NCBI RefSeq assembly: GCF_004362515.1
Contig: NZ_SNXU01000001.1
Location: 4,960,001 to 5,024,000 of the forward strand
Source of the DNA: Actinokineospora alba
GTDB taxonomy: Bacteria > Actinomycetota > Actinomycetes > Mycobacteriales > Pseudonocardiaceae
Reading direction: 5' to 3'
Length of the DNA: 64,000 nt
Shown piece after piece: positions 16,461-24,428 of this stretch. The translations under genes were made by a program, and so were the position numbers. The notes beneath the pieces are model-generated. The model made no database searches. It was given only the letters and a program-made list of their open reading frames with translations, and had not been told where the DNA came from. The number at the start of each line of letters is the position of its first letter. The stretch's first letter is position 1.

Positions 16461-17246
16461 GTGTCCATTCCGAACCCGCGCACCGTGGTCGCCACCCGGT
16501 ACGTCACCCCGCTGCGCGAAGGCGGGTCGCTGCCCGGGCTGGTCGAGGCCGACGACCTCGGCATGTACGTCCTGAAGTTCCGGGGCGCGGGCCAGGGGAT
16601 CAAGGTGCTCGTCGCGGAGCTGATCGTCGGGGAGCTGGCGCGGGCGCTGGGATTCCGGGTGCCGGAGATCGTCCTGGCGGACCTGGACCCCGAACTGGCG
16701 CGTGCGGAACCGGACCAGGAGGTCCAGGACCTCCTGCGGGCCAGCGGCGGCCTGAACCTGGGGTTCGACTACCTGCCCGGGTCGTTCGACTTCAACCCGC
16801 TTGTGCGCGATCCCGGCCCCGAACTGGCCGCGCGCCTGCTGTGGTTCGACGCGCTGGTGCTCAACGTCGACCGGAGCTGGCGCAACCCGAACCTGCTGCT
16901 GTGGCACCGCGACGTCTGGCTGATCGACCACGGCGCCGCCCTCTACTTCCACCACGGCTGGTCGGCGGGCTGGAAGCCGTCGGCGGAGTACCGGTGGGAC
17001 GGCGGCGACCACGTGATGATGCCGGTCGCCGGTTCGGTCGCCGACGCGGACGCGGAGCTCAAGCCCTTGGTCACCCGTGACTTGCTCGGCGACGTCCTCG
17101 CCGTCGTTCCGGACGCGTGGCTTGTGCAGGACGGCATGACTCCCGCCGACATCCGCGCCGCGTACGTCGCCTATTTCGAATCACGGCTGGCGTCCTCGCC
17201 GCGCTGGGTCGAGACCCTGGAGGCCGCTCGTGCCGCACGTGTTTGA
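16461..17246 (+). CDS. HipA-like Ser/Thr kinase (DUF3037-linked)
   Basis: 261 residues. It starts with the family opening VVATRYVTPLREGGSLPGLV, has a nucleotide-lysine candidate in MYVLKFRGAGQG (Lys39), a catalytic loop VDRSWRNPNLLL (Asp137, Asn142) and a DFG-equivalent WLIDHGAALYF (Asp156). That is the core of the HipA kinase fold, but the protein is much shorter than E. coli HipA (440 residues), and no HipB-type antitoxin is adjacent. The partner is a DUF3037 gene that overlaps its 3' end by 17 nt. I chose GTG 16461 because a -10-like CATGAT lies 7 nt upstream (leaderless); GTG 16440 is in frame too. The target of the kinase is unknown. Confidence 0.82.
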   Translation: MSIPNPRTVVATRYVTPLREGGSLPGLVEADDLGMYVLKFRGAGQGIKVLVAELIVGELARALGFRVPEIVLADLDPELARAEPDQEVQDLLRASGGLNLGFDYLPGSFDFNPLVRDPGPELAARLLWFDALVLNVDRSWRNPNLLLWHRDVWLIDHGAALYFHHGWSAGWKPSAEYRWDGGDHVMMPVAGSVADADAELKPLVTRDLLGDVLAVVPDAWLVQDGMTPADIRAAYVAYFESRLASSPRWVETLEAARAARV

Positions 17247-17616
17247 GTACGCCCTGCTGCGCGCCGTTCCCCGCCAGGATCGGGGCGAGTCGATCAACAT
17301 CGGAATCCTGCTCTACTGCGCGCCGCTGGATTACCTGCGGTGCCGGACCCACGTGGACGCGGACCGGCTGCGGGCGCTGGACCCCGGCATCGACCTGGAA
17401 GTGCTGGCCGACAGCCTCGATCACCTCTGCGGCAGCTGCGAGTCCGACAAAGCCGGCCCGGTCACCGAGATCACGCCGGGTCGGCGTTTCCGGTGGTTGA
17501 CCGCCCCGCGCAGCACTCTCGTGCAGACCTCGCCCACCCACACCGGCTTGACTAGCGATCCGGATGCTGATCTTGATCGGCTCTTTCGGCGGCTGGTGCT
17601 CCCGCCGGAGGCCTGA
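17230..17616 (+). CDS. DUF3037 protein, partner of the HipA-like kinase
   Basis: 128 residues starting at a GTG inside the kinase gene. The N-terminus FEYALLRAVPRQDRGESINIGILLYC is the typical DUF3037 opening; a helical middle and the block RFRWLTAPRSTLVQTSPTHTGLT follow. DUF3037 genes are repeatedly found beside short HipA-like kinases in diverse bacteria, which suggests a two-component functional module, possibly kinase plus regulator or substrate. No biochemical function is known to me. The last 65 nt overlap the 3' end of the convergent membrane-protein gene. Confidence 0.85.
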   Translation: MPHVFEYALLRAVPRQDRGESINIGILLYCAPLDYLRCRTHVDADRLRALDPGIDLEVLADSLDHLCGSCESDKAGPVTEITPGRRFRWLTAPRSTLVQTSPTHTGLTSDPDADLDRLFRRLVLPPEA

Positions 17617-18112
17617 CCGGGGCCGTCCGCGCCGCGGGCCTGCCCGCCGTCCGGATCCGGGCGACCGCCGCCGCCATCGACACGATCGCGATGCCCAGAC
17701 ACAGGAACAGTCCGGGTCCCGCGTTGGTCTCGACGTCCTCCGGTTTGAGGTTGAGCAGCGCGAGCCGGGCCGGGTCGAGGTCCGGCAGGGTCACCCACCG
17801 GATGATGACCAGCACCACCGCCGTGACCGCGAGCAGCAGCCACACCACCGACCCACCGGGCAGCCGAACGCCGAACGCCCGCGCCAGCAGCAGTGCCGCG
17901 GCGAGGAAGAGGGCGAGGACGGCCAGCCAGGCGACCGGGCCGCTGCTCCACGCGGTCGACGTCGTCCGGAATCCGATCTGCTCCACCATGTCGGCGAACT
18001 GGCCGGTGACCCGCTGCCAGGGGAAGAAACTGATGACGAGGGCGCCGAGCCCGGCGAGGATGCCGACCCATTCCAGTGGGCTGAACCGCCCGGTCCGGTC
18101 TACCGAAGCCAC
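17552..18112 (-). CDS. Small four-helix membrane protein of unknown function
   Basis: 186 residues from a GTG start preceded by AGGTGG. A short N-terminus (MASVDRTGRFSPLEW) is followed by four hydrophobic segments at about 15-33, 56-80, 88-104 and 134-155, and by a Pro/Ala-rich cytosolic tail. Between helices 1 and 2 lies a polar loop with QFADMVEQIGFRTTSTAW. I do not recognise the family. Its 3' end overlaps DUF3037 by 65 nt on the opposite strand, and its start is 129 nt from the divergent CHAT-STAND gene, so the two may share a control region. Confidence 0.75.
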   Translation of the reverse strand: MASVDRTGRFSPLEWVGILAGLGALVISFFPWQRVTGQFADMVEQIGFRTTSTAWSSGPVAWLAVLALFLAAALLLARAFGVRLPGGSVVWLLLAVTAVVLVIIRWVTLPDLDPARLALLNLKPEDVETNAGPGLFLCLGIAIVSMAAAVARIRTAGRPAARTAPVRPPAGAPAAERADQDQHPDR

Positions 18113-18241
18113 TCGCGGCCACCTTTCGTGTGTCCGTTTCGAACAGCCAGTATGCGCCCGCACAGGTGACCTCGGCAGCGCGAACCCCGCCCCCAAGATC
18201 GACTCAGTAGGCTGGGACGCGACCGATCGCGGGGGGCTGCA

Positions 18242-21200
18242 GTGGTGCGACTCGACATCGACGCCGACCACGTCCGGTTGACCGGCGCGGGAATCGAGGT
18301 CCGGCAGCCGCATCCAGGGGTGGACGAGCGGATCAGGGACCTGGCGTGGCGGGTCGGTCACCGGCCGATTCCCGAGGTGATCCACGACCTCGGAACGGCA
18401 CTGGGCCAACGGTTTCTCGCCGGTCCGGTGGGAGCCGCGCTCGCCGAGGTGATCAGTCGGGAAGGCCGGACCAGGCTCGCCGTCGCGTGCTCGGCCCCCG
18501 ACCTCGCCGACCTGCCATGGGAAGCCACGGTCGTGCCGGGCAGGCTGCGGCCACTGGCGCTCGACTCCGTCGACGTCTGGCGGGTCGTGGCATCCCCGGC
18601 CCAGGTCGAGCGGCCCGAGGGTCCGCTGCGGATCGTCGCCGCGATCGGCGCGCCGGAGGTGGGTGGTGGCGAGTTGCTCGACTACGAGGACGAGCTGAGC
18701 CACATCCTTGACGCCGTCGACCCCAGCCGCGAGCGGCACGCGCTCGTGCGGGTGCTCGAATGGGGCAGCCTCAACGCCATCGCGGCCGCGCTCGCCGACG
18801 AACCCTGCGACGTCCTGCACGTCTCCTGCCACGGTCAGCCGGGTGAGCTGGTCCTCGAGACTGACACCGGCGAGGCGGACCGGGTGGACGCCACCCGGTT
18901 CATGGGGGCGCTGCCGTCGCATCCCACGCTGGTCGTCCTGGCGGGCTGCTCGACCGCCGTGGCGGCGCGGTCGGACCTGACCGGCCTGGCTCGCGGCCTG
19001 GTCGCGGGCGGAACCCCGGCGGTGCTCGCGATGAGCGGGACCGTCAGCGACGACTACGCGACAGCGTTGTGCGCGAAGCTCTACGACACGTTGGCGCGGC
19101 CGGGCGGCGTCGACCTGGTCGCCGCGCTGTCGGACGCGCGCCGGGCACTCGCCCGTGACGGGCTCGTCCCGCAGTGGGTGAACCCGGTGCTCTTCCTCGC
19201 CGAGGGGGTCACCCCGGTCCTGTCCTGCGGGCCCGGCATGAAGACCGCACGGCCGCCGGTCATCCGAGGCGGGGCGGTCCGCCGGGTCGGCGGCTTCGTC
19301 GGCAGGCGGGCGGCGCTGCGCAGGCTGACCGCGGCGGCCGGAGGCATTCTGCTGCACGGCATCGGCGGCGTGGGGAAGACCAGCCTGGCGGCGGAACTGG
19401 CCGCCCGGTCGGACATTCCGGTCGTCGCGCTGTCGGGCAAGGTCTATGTGGACACCGTGCTCGACGCCGTCCGCGCGGAGCTGAGCCGCCACTGTGCCGA
19501 TGATCACCCGCTGCGCGAGGCCCTCACCCTGCTGGCCGACCCGAGGCCGCCGTGGACCGAGCGCCTGGCCCTGCTCGACGGCGTCGCCCCGCCGATCCTG
19601 TTGGTGCTGGACAACGCCGAGGACAATCTCGACACCGAACACCGGATCGCGGACCCCGACCTCGCCGGGCTCCTCGACCGCTGGCAGGCATACGGAAAGC
19701 TGCTGATCACCAGCAGGCACCCGTTCCCGGTGCACGGCGTCACCGCCCACCACGTCGGGCCGCTGTCCTGGCCGGAGACCCGCAAGCTGATGTGGCGGCT
19801 GCCCGCCGTCGACGCGTTGCCGCCCGATGACCGATGGCTGGCCTGGACCCAGCTCGGCGGCCACCCGCGCGCCTTGGAGTACCTCGATGCGGTGCTGCGC
19901 GGCGGCGAGGCGCGTTTCGCCGACGTCACCGCCCGGCTCGCGGCTGCCCGCGCGGGCAGGCACGCGGACACCGGCACCGGGCTCGACGGCGCGGTCGCCG
20001 AGGTGGGCTCTCTCATCGCCGACGACGTGCTGCTGCCCGACCTGCTCGACCGCGTCGACGCGGTGCCGCTCGCCCGGGCGCTGCTGGTCGGCGCGTCGGT
20101 CTACCGCAGGCCCGTCATCAGGACCGGGCTTGACTGGCAGGTCGCCGAGGTAACCGACACAGCCGAGGACGCCGAAGCCGACCTCGACCACCCGCCGCTG
20201 ACCGTCCCGGCAGGCGTCGAGGAGGCCATCGAACTGCTCGGCAGGCTGGGCCTCTTGGTGCCCACCGAGGATGGATACCTCGTGCACCGGTGGACCGCGG
20301 GCGCACTGCACGACCTGACCGCGCGTGACGTGCTCGTCGCCGCGCACGACCGCGCGCAGGCGTTCCGGTGGTGGTTCGTGCGCGCGACCGCCCGCCAGAA
20401 GCTCGCCGACATCGAACAAATGCTTGAGTCCCGCCACCACTGCTACGCGGCCGGTGACGTCTCGAACGCGATCGAGGTGACCAGGGTGGTGTCCGGCGAG
20501 CTGCTGACCCGCGGGCACTGGGCCTGGGCCGAGCAGCTGTGCACCGACGCCCTCGGCTGGATCGAGGCAACCGAACGGCAGATCGCCGGACTCACGTTGC
20601 AACTCGCCAAGATCCGACACGCCCGAGGCGACACCGACCACGCGCATCATCTGCTGACCGAGTCACTGGAGGTCTTCGTCGGCTGCGGCGACCACAGCAA
20701 TGCCGCCGCGACCCGGCACCAGCTCGCCCTGATCGCCGAGCACCGCGCGGACCTGTTCACCGCCAAGCAGCTGTACCTCGAAACGCTGGCCACGTACGAA
20801 GAACTGGGCGACCGCCGGGCCATGGGGGTCGCGCACCACCAGCTCGCGGGTCTCGCGAAGACCGAGCGCGACACGGCGGCCGCGGAGGAGCACTACGAGC
20901 GCGCGCTGGCGCTCGCGGAGGACGTCGACGATCTGGAAGGCATCGCCGCCGCCACCCACCAGCTGGGCATCATCGCCCAGAACCGGCACGACCTGGACAA
21001 GGCGGCCACGTGTTTCCGGTTCTCCCGCGAGCGGTTCGCCGCGCTCGGTGACCGGGTCAACACCGGGGTGGCTGACATCGCCCTGAGCGACGTCGCGCGC
21101 CTGCGCCGGGATCTGCCCGCCGCGGAGGCCCACACCCGCGCCGCCTTGCGCGAGTTCGAGAGCCTGGGCGACCGGGCCCACATCGCCGAGGGCCTGCTGC

Positions 21201-22324
21201 AGCTGGGATACATCGCCCGCGACCGCGGCGACTACGAGTGGGCCGAGTCCTGCATGAGCTCCGCGGCCGTCCACTTCGAACAGGTGGGGTCGCTCGGACT
21301 CGCCGTCTGGGCCTATCGGCTCACCGGCACGCTGCGCACGATGCTCGGCCGCAACCAGGACGCCGTCCACGCCACGCTGCGCTCGAAGCAGCTCAGGGAG
21401 CACGCGGGCATGCCTCCTGGTGACGAGGGGGAGTGGCTCGCGCTGCAATGCCGGGAACTGGGGAGGGACGTTTTCCTTGCCACCGCACGGGAATCGGTTG
21501 ACGCGGCCCAGGCGGCGAACGTGCTCGACCACGCGCTGTGGATCAACGTGCGGATGGACGCCTACGAGAACCAGGGCGGATCGGCGGGCGACTTCCACCG
21601 GTTCGGCATGAAGGCAGCGGAACGCCGCGACTTCGGCGAGGCCCTGCCCTTCCTCAAGCAAGCCCTGGCGCGCTATAACGAGATCGGCCACCTCCCGGGC
21701 GTCGCGCACACCAGCGAACTCCTCGGCAACGCGTTGGGGGAGCTGGGGGAACCCTCGACCGCCAAGGCGCACTTCCGGACGGCGCTGGAGATCAACCAGC
21801 GGCGGAACGTGTCCGAGAACATCGCGGTGAACTACCACCAGCTCGGTCAGATGAGCCAGCGCGAAGGGGCGCACGAGGAAGCAGCGGACTACTTCCGCGC
21901 GTCGATCGATATCAAGCAGCGCACCGGGAATCTGCCCGGAGTGGTGAACAGCCTGTTCCACCTCGGGCGGGTCGCGGAGGACCTGGGCGACTGGGCCGAG
22001 GCCCGGCGGTGCTACGAGGAATGCCTCACCCTCGATGACCGCCTCGGCGACCGCGGCGGCATGGCCGTCACCCAGGCGCAAATCGGCATCCTGCTCCGCC
22101 TCCAGGAACGCCCGGCGGAGGCCGTGCCGTGGCTGGTGACCGCGCTGAAGACCAATCTCGGCCTGCGGTCGGACAACGCGTCACGCAACCTCACCGAACT
22201 GCGTCGCAACCGGACAACACTCGGGGAGGACGCTTTCGTCGCCGTCCTCCGCGAACACCTGCCCGCCGACTGGGTGACGCGCGTGCTGTCACTCACCGAC
22301 ATGGTGCCGCGCGCGCAGAACTGA
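18242..22324 (+). CDS. CHAT protease - STAND NTPase - TPR protein
   Basis: 1,360 residues in three parts. Residues 1-325 form a CHAT caspase-like domain: catalytic His197 in VLHVSCHGQPG and Cys236 in VVLAGCSTAV. Residues 345-735 form a STAND/NB-ARC ATPase: Walker A GIGGVGKTS (373-381), Walker B ILLVLDNAED (about 452-461), a sensor-like LLITSRHP and a winged-helix region. From about 740 to 1,330 there are tandem TPR repeats (for example GVAHHQLAGLAKTERDTAAA, then AATHQLGIIAQNRHDLDKA). This effector-NTPase-sensor order is that of NLR-like innate immune proteins: TPRs sense a trigger, the NTPase oligomerises, the protease cuts a target. The family is common in multicellular bacteria and only partly characterised. 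Either of the GTGs at 18242 and 18245 could start it. Confidence 0.9.
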   Translation: MVRLDIDADHVRLTGAGIEVRQPHPGVDERIRDLAWRVGHRPIPEVIHDLGTALGQRFLAGPVGAALAEVISREGRTRLAVACSAPDLADLPWEATVVPGRLRPLALDSVDVWRVVASPAQVERPEGPLRIVAAIGAPEVGGGELLDYEDELSHILDAVDPSRERHALVRVLEWGSLNAIAAALADEPCDVLHVSCHGQPGELVLETDTGEADRVDATRFMGALPSHPTLVVLAGCSTAVAARSDLTGLARGLVAGGTPAVLAMSGTVSDDYATALCAKLYDTLARPGGVDLVAALSDARRALARDGLVPQWVNPVLFLAEGVTPVLSCGPGMKTARPPVIRGGAVRRVGGFVGRRAALRRLTAAAGGILLHGIGGVGKTSLAAELAARSDIPVVALSGKVYVDTVLDAVRAELSRHCADDHPLREALTLLADPRPPWTERLALLDGVAPPILLVLDNAEDNLDTEHRIADPDLAGLLDRWQAYGKLLITSRHPFPVHGVTAHHVGPLSWPETRKLMWRLPAVDALPPDDRWLAWTQLGGHPRALEYLDAVLRGGEARFADVTARLAAARAGRHADTGTGLDGAVAEVGSLIADDVLLPDLLDRVDAVPLARALLVGASVYRRPVIRTGLDWQVAEVTDTAEDAEADLDHPPLTVPAGVEEAIELLGRLGLLVPTEDGYLVHRWTAGALHDLTARDVLVAAHDRAQAFRWWFVRATARQKLADIEQMLESRHHCYAAGDVSNAIEVTRVVSGELLTRGHWAWAEQLCTDALGWIEATERQIAGLTLQLAKIRHARGDTDHAHHLLTESLEVFVGCGDHSNAAATRHQLALIAEHRADLFTAKQLYLETLATYEELGDRRAMGVAHHQLAGLAKTERDTAAAEEHYERALALAEDVDDLEGIAAATHQLGIIAQNRHDLDKAATCFRFSRERFAALGDRVNTGVADIALSDVARLRRDLPAAEAHTRAALREFESLGDRAHIAEGLLQLGYIARDRGDYEWAESCMSSAAVHFEQVGSLGLAVWAYRLTGTLRTMLGRNQDAVHATLRSKQLREHAGMPPGDEGEWLALQCRELGRDVFLATARESVDAAQAANVLDHALWINVRMDAYENQGGSAGDFHRFGMKAAERRDFGEALPFLKQALARYNEIGHLPGVAHTSELLGNALGELGEPSTAKAHFRTALEINQRRNVSENIAVNYHQLGQMSQREGAHEEAADYFRASIDIKQRTGNLPGVVNSLFHLGRVAEDLGDWAEARRCYEECLTLDDRLGDRGGMAVTQAQIGILLRLQERPAEAVPWLVTALKTNLGLRSDNASRNLTELRRNRTTLGEDAFVAVLREHLPADWVTRVLSLTDMVPRAQN

Positions 22325-22356
22325 AGGGGTGACTCCGGCCGGAGTCACCCCTTCAG
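22321..22356. terminator. Perfect 36-bp palindromic bidirectional terminator
   Basis: The segment reads identically on both strands over 36 bp (18-bp arms CTGAAGGGGTGACTCCGG, no spacer). It contains the stop codon of the CHAT-STAND gene and ends 14 nt before the stop of the convergent SRPBCC gene, so it can terminate both transcripts. Confidence 0.8.
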
Positions 22357-22369
22357 ATTCAGCTTCGGG

Positions 22370-22933
22370 TCAGCGCAGCGTGCCCGGGCGGTTCGGGTCC
22401 TGGCCCGGCGGCAGCGGCGGGACACTGGTCTCCGGCGGCGCACCCGGCCCGGCCAGAGTCGGTCCGTCACCCTGCTGCGGCGAACGCTGGACGTCCCCAC
22501 GCCACGCGCCGGTCTCGTGGCCCTGGCTTTCGATGAACTCCTTGAACCGGTGCAGGTCGCCGTCGATGCGGTGCCCGATCACCCCGAGCGCGGCGCCCGC
22601 CTTCTCGGTCAGCGTCTCCGGCTCGTACTCCATCTGGAGGTTGACCCGCGTGGTCCTGTCGTCGAGCCGGTGGAACGTCACCACACCGGACTGCTCCTGG
22701 CCCGCCACCGACTTCCACGCGATCCGCTCATCCGGGTGCTGTTCGGTGATCTCGGTGTCGAACTCGCGGTGCACGCCGCCGATCGTGGTCTCCCAGTGGT
22801 TGCGCGTGGGCGTGACCTGGATGATCCGGTCCACGCCGTCCATGAACGCCGGGAACGACTCGAACTGGGTCCACTGGTTGTAGACCGTGGACACCGGCGC
22901 GGTCACGTCGACAGATTTCTCGATCGTGGTCAT
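22370..22933 (-). CDS. SRPBCC (polyketide cyclase/dehydrase-like) protein
   Basis: 187 residues. The START/SRPBCC pattern is clear: TTIEKSVDVTAPVSTVYNQW at the N-terminus, WTQFESFPAFMDGVDRI, then the beta-sheet core to HRIDGDLHRFKEFIESQG (about 140). A Pro/Gly-rich disordered tail of about 45 residues follows. Proteins of this type are frequent in actinobacterial general-stress regulons and bind unknown hydrophobic ligands. ATG 22933 is used because AGGAG lies 5 nt upstream; the GTG two codons earlier abuts it. A SigB-type promoter motif lies on the minus strand at 22965-22997. Confidence 0.88.
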   Translation of the reverse strand: MTTIEKSVDVTAPVSTVYNQWTQFESFPAFMDGVDRIIQVTPTRNHWETTIGGVHREFDTEITEQHPDERIAWKSVAGQEQSGVVTFHRLDDRTTRVNLQMEYEPETLTEKAGAALGVIGHRIDGDLHRFKEFIESQGHETGAWRGDVQRSPQQGDGPTLAGPGAPPETSVPPLPPGQDPNRPGTLR

Positions 22934-22964
22934 TCGCACTCCTAAGGTCGTGGGCTACCTCCGT

Positions 22965-22997
22965 GACCTACCCCTGATGGCTGAGACCTACACGTGC
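22965..22997 (-). promoter_or_regulatory. Possible SigB/SigF-type promoter for the SRPBCC gene
   Basis: Read on the minus strand: GTGT, 16 nt, then GGGTAG, about 35 nt upstream of the SRPBCC start. This fits the SigB/SigF consensus GNNT-N14-16-GGGTAY loosely at the -35. Confidence 0.4.
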
Positions 22998-23000
22998 GGC

Positions 23001-23025
23001 GGTTGAACCGGTTCCCCCTGGGTAG
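23001..23025 (+). promoter_or_regulatory. SigB/SigF-type promoter for the CBS-domain gene
   Basis: GGTTGAACCGGTTCC followed by CCCTGGGTAG. The -10-like GGGTA is at 23020-23024, 25 nt before the start codon. The block TGAACCGG-nn-CC-n-CCCTGGGTA recurs almost exactly on the minus strand at 24391-24419 in front of the membrane-protein gene, so both are probably read by the SigB/F-like sigma encoded at 24429-25226. Confidence 0.65.
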
Positions 23026-23049
23026 CCAGAGGCGAGGGAAAGGAGCGAC

Positions 23050-23466
23050 ATGATCACTGCCAGGGAACTGATGACAGCGGATGTCACCTGCGTGCGCGCG
23101 TCCGACACCGTGATGGACGCGGCTCGCGCCATGGCTCGACTGGGCGTCGGGTCGCTGCCGATCCGGGGCGAGGACGACACGCTCAAGGGGATGCTGACCG
23201 ACCGCGACATCGTGGTGAAGGTGCTGGCCGAGGGCAAGGACCCAGTGGCCATGCACGCCGGTGAGCTGGCCCAGGGTGACGCGGTGACGGTCGGCGTCGA
23301 CGACGACGTGGAGGCCGTGCTGAGTGCCATGGCCGAGCACAACGTTCGCCGGGTGCCGGTCCTCGACGGGGACGACCTTGTGGGCATCATCGCGCAGGCC
23401 GATGTGGCCCGCGCGCTGCCCGACCGGCCGGTCGGCGACCTGCTGAAGGCCATCTCGACCGACTAG
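23050..23466 (+). CDS. Two-CBS-domain protein (HRP1-like)
   Basis: 138 residues made of two CBS motifs: ITARELMTADVTCVRASDTV with GSLPIRGEDDTLKGMLTDRDIV (first), and AVTVGVDDDVEAVLSAMAEH with RRVPVLDGDDLVGIIAQADV (second). Length and pattern match hypoxic response protein 1 (Rv2626c) of Mycobacterium tuberculosis and similar stress proteins; adenine-nucleotide binding is possible but the function is unresolved. AAAGGAG precedes the ATG. A SigB-type promoter lies 25-50 nt upstream, and a hairpin shared with the convergent gene follows. Confidence 0.93.
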   Translation: MITARELMTADVTCVRASDTVMDAARAMARLGVGSLPIRGEDDTLKGMLTDRDIVVKVLAEGKDPVAMHAGELAQGDAVTVGVDDDVEAVLSAMAEHNVRRVPVLDGDDLVGIIAQADVARALPDRPVGDLLKAISTD

Positions 23467-23483
23467 CCGGAGAACGCCGAAAC

Positions 23484-23522
23484 GAGAACCCCCACCGCGC
23501 GTCGGGCGCGGTGGGGGTTCTC
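23484..23522. terminator. Bidirectional hairpin terminator
   Basis: 17-bp perfect stem (23484-23500 with 23506-23522) with a 5-nt loop between the convergent CBS and membrane-protein genes, 18 nt and 13 nt from their stops. Confidence 0.85.
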
Positions 23523-23534
23523 TGCCACTCGGGA

Positions 23535-24365
23535 TTACCGCCTGCGGCGGTTCGGCGGCTCGTCGACGTCGATGGGCTGCGGCACATCGCGCTGTGGGAC
23601 ACCGCGCTGCGTCACGTTGGGCTGGGCCACGGTGGGCTGTGCTGGGTTGGGCTGTGCCGCGTGGGGCTGTGCCGCGTGGGGCTGCAGCACGTCCCGCTGC
23701 GGCACATCGCGCGGCTGCGGCACGTCGTGGGTGCGCGGGTCGATCGGGCTCCTGGGCTCGACCGGCTGGGTTTCGACCGGCTGGGGTTCGCCCCACCGGG
23801 TCTCGTCGAGCCGCGCCCGGGCCGGATCCTCGTCCACCTGGGCCTCGTCGGCCGCGGTGTACGTCTCATAGGTCCGCTCGCGGATGGTGAAGCGGCCCAG
23901 GGCCACCGCCGCAAGGAACACGATGAGCGCGCCGAGCCCCGTGTGGAACGCCAGTTCGGCCCCCACCTGGGTGGCCGTGGAGCCCACCGGCTCACCGGTG
24001 GCGGGCGTGCCGTTGTTCCACAGCTTGCTGACTGCGGGTCCGAGGATGAACCAGGCACCGCCGAGTGCGGCGAGCCAGCCCCAGAACACGCCGCCGCCAC
24101 GCCGGTTGGTGGCCATCAAGCCAAGACCGCCGAGGAGCACGGCCAGACCGGGCAGGATGTTGAGCACCAGGCGGTTGCTGGTGAACGTCCACGCCGTGTC
24201 CGGGGTGTACGCGAGCGAGAGATACGGCCCGATCAGGGGAATCACCGCACCCCACGCCCCGAGCAGAACCAGCAGCAGGCCGTTGATGGCACCACGCCGC
24301 CGGGGTACGTCAGAGCTCGTCGTGAGCTCTCTGGATGCGCTGACATCCGGGTCATAGCTGGTCAT
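23535..24365 (-). CDS. Four-helix membrane protein with Pro/Gln repeat tail
   Basis: 276 residues. After a 25-residue polar N-terminus there are four hydrophobic segments (about 27-47, 66-84, 92-110, 140-158), with an extracytoplasmic loop containing NRLVLNILPG between the first pair. The C-terminal 110 residues are hydrophilic, acidic and then low-complexity, with repeated QPxxxQP/PQxxVPQ units near the end. The pattern resembles membrane proteins of actinobacterial stress regulons but I cannot name the family. The ATG has AAGGAG upstream, and a strong SigB-type promoter motif (24391-24419) precedes it, so it is probably induced with the CBS protein. Confidence 0.82.
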   Translation of the reverse strand: MTSYDPDVSASRELTTSSDVPRRRGAINGLLLVLLGAWGAVIPLIGPYLSLAYTPDTAWTFTSNRLVLNILPGLAVLLGGLGLMATNRRGGGVFWGWLAALGGAWFILGPAVSKLWNNGTPATGEPVGSTATQVGAELAFHTGLGALIVFLAAVALGRFTIRERTYETYTAADEAQVDEDPARARLDETRWGEPQPVETQPVEPRSPIDPRTHDVPQPRDVPQRDVLQPHAAQPHAAQPNPAQPTVAQPNVTQRGVPQRDVPQPIDVDEPPNRRRR

Positions 24366-24390
24366 CAGGTACTCCTTCCGACACCAGCCA

Positions 24391-24419
24391 GGTACCCAGG
24401 GTGGCGCCGGTTCATACCT
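24391..24419 (-). promoter_or_regulatory. SigB/SigF-type promoter for the membrane-protein gene
   Basis: Read on the minus strand: GTATGAACCGGCGCC then ACCCTGGGTACC, ending about 27 nt before the start codon. It is nearly identical to the element at 23001-23025, including the spacer, and fits GNNT-N14-16-GGGTAC. Confidence 0.65.
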
Positions 24420-24428
24420 GAATGGCGC

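Noticed and set aside
16461..17616. Classical hipBA toxin-antitoxin pair
   Set aside because: No HipB-like helix-turn-helix gene is present, and the kinase is far shorter than HipA; only the kinase core motifs are shared.
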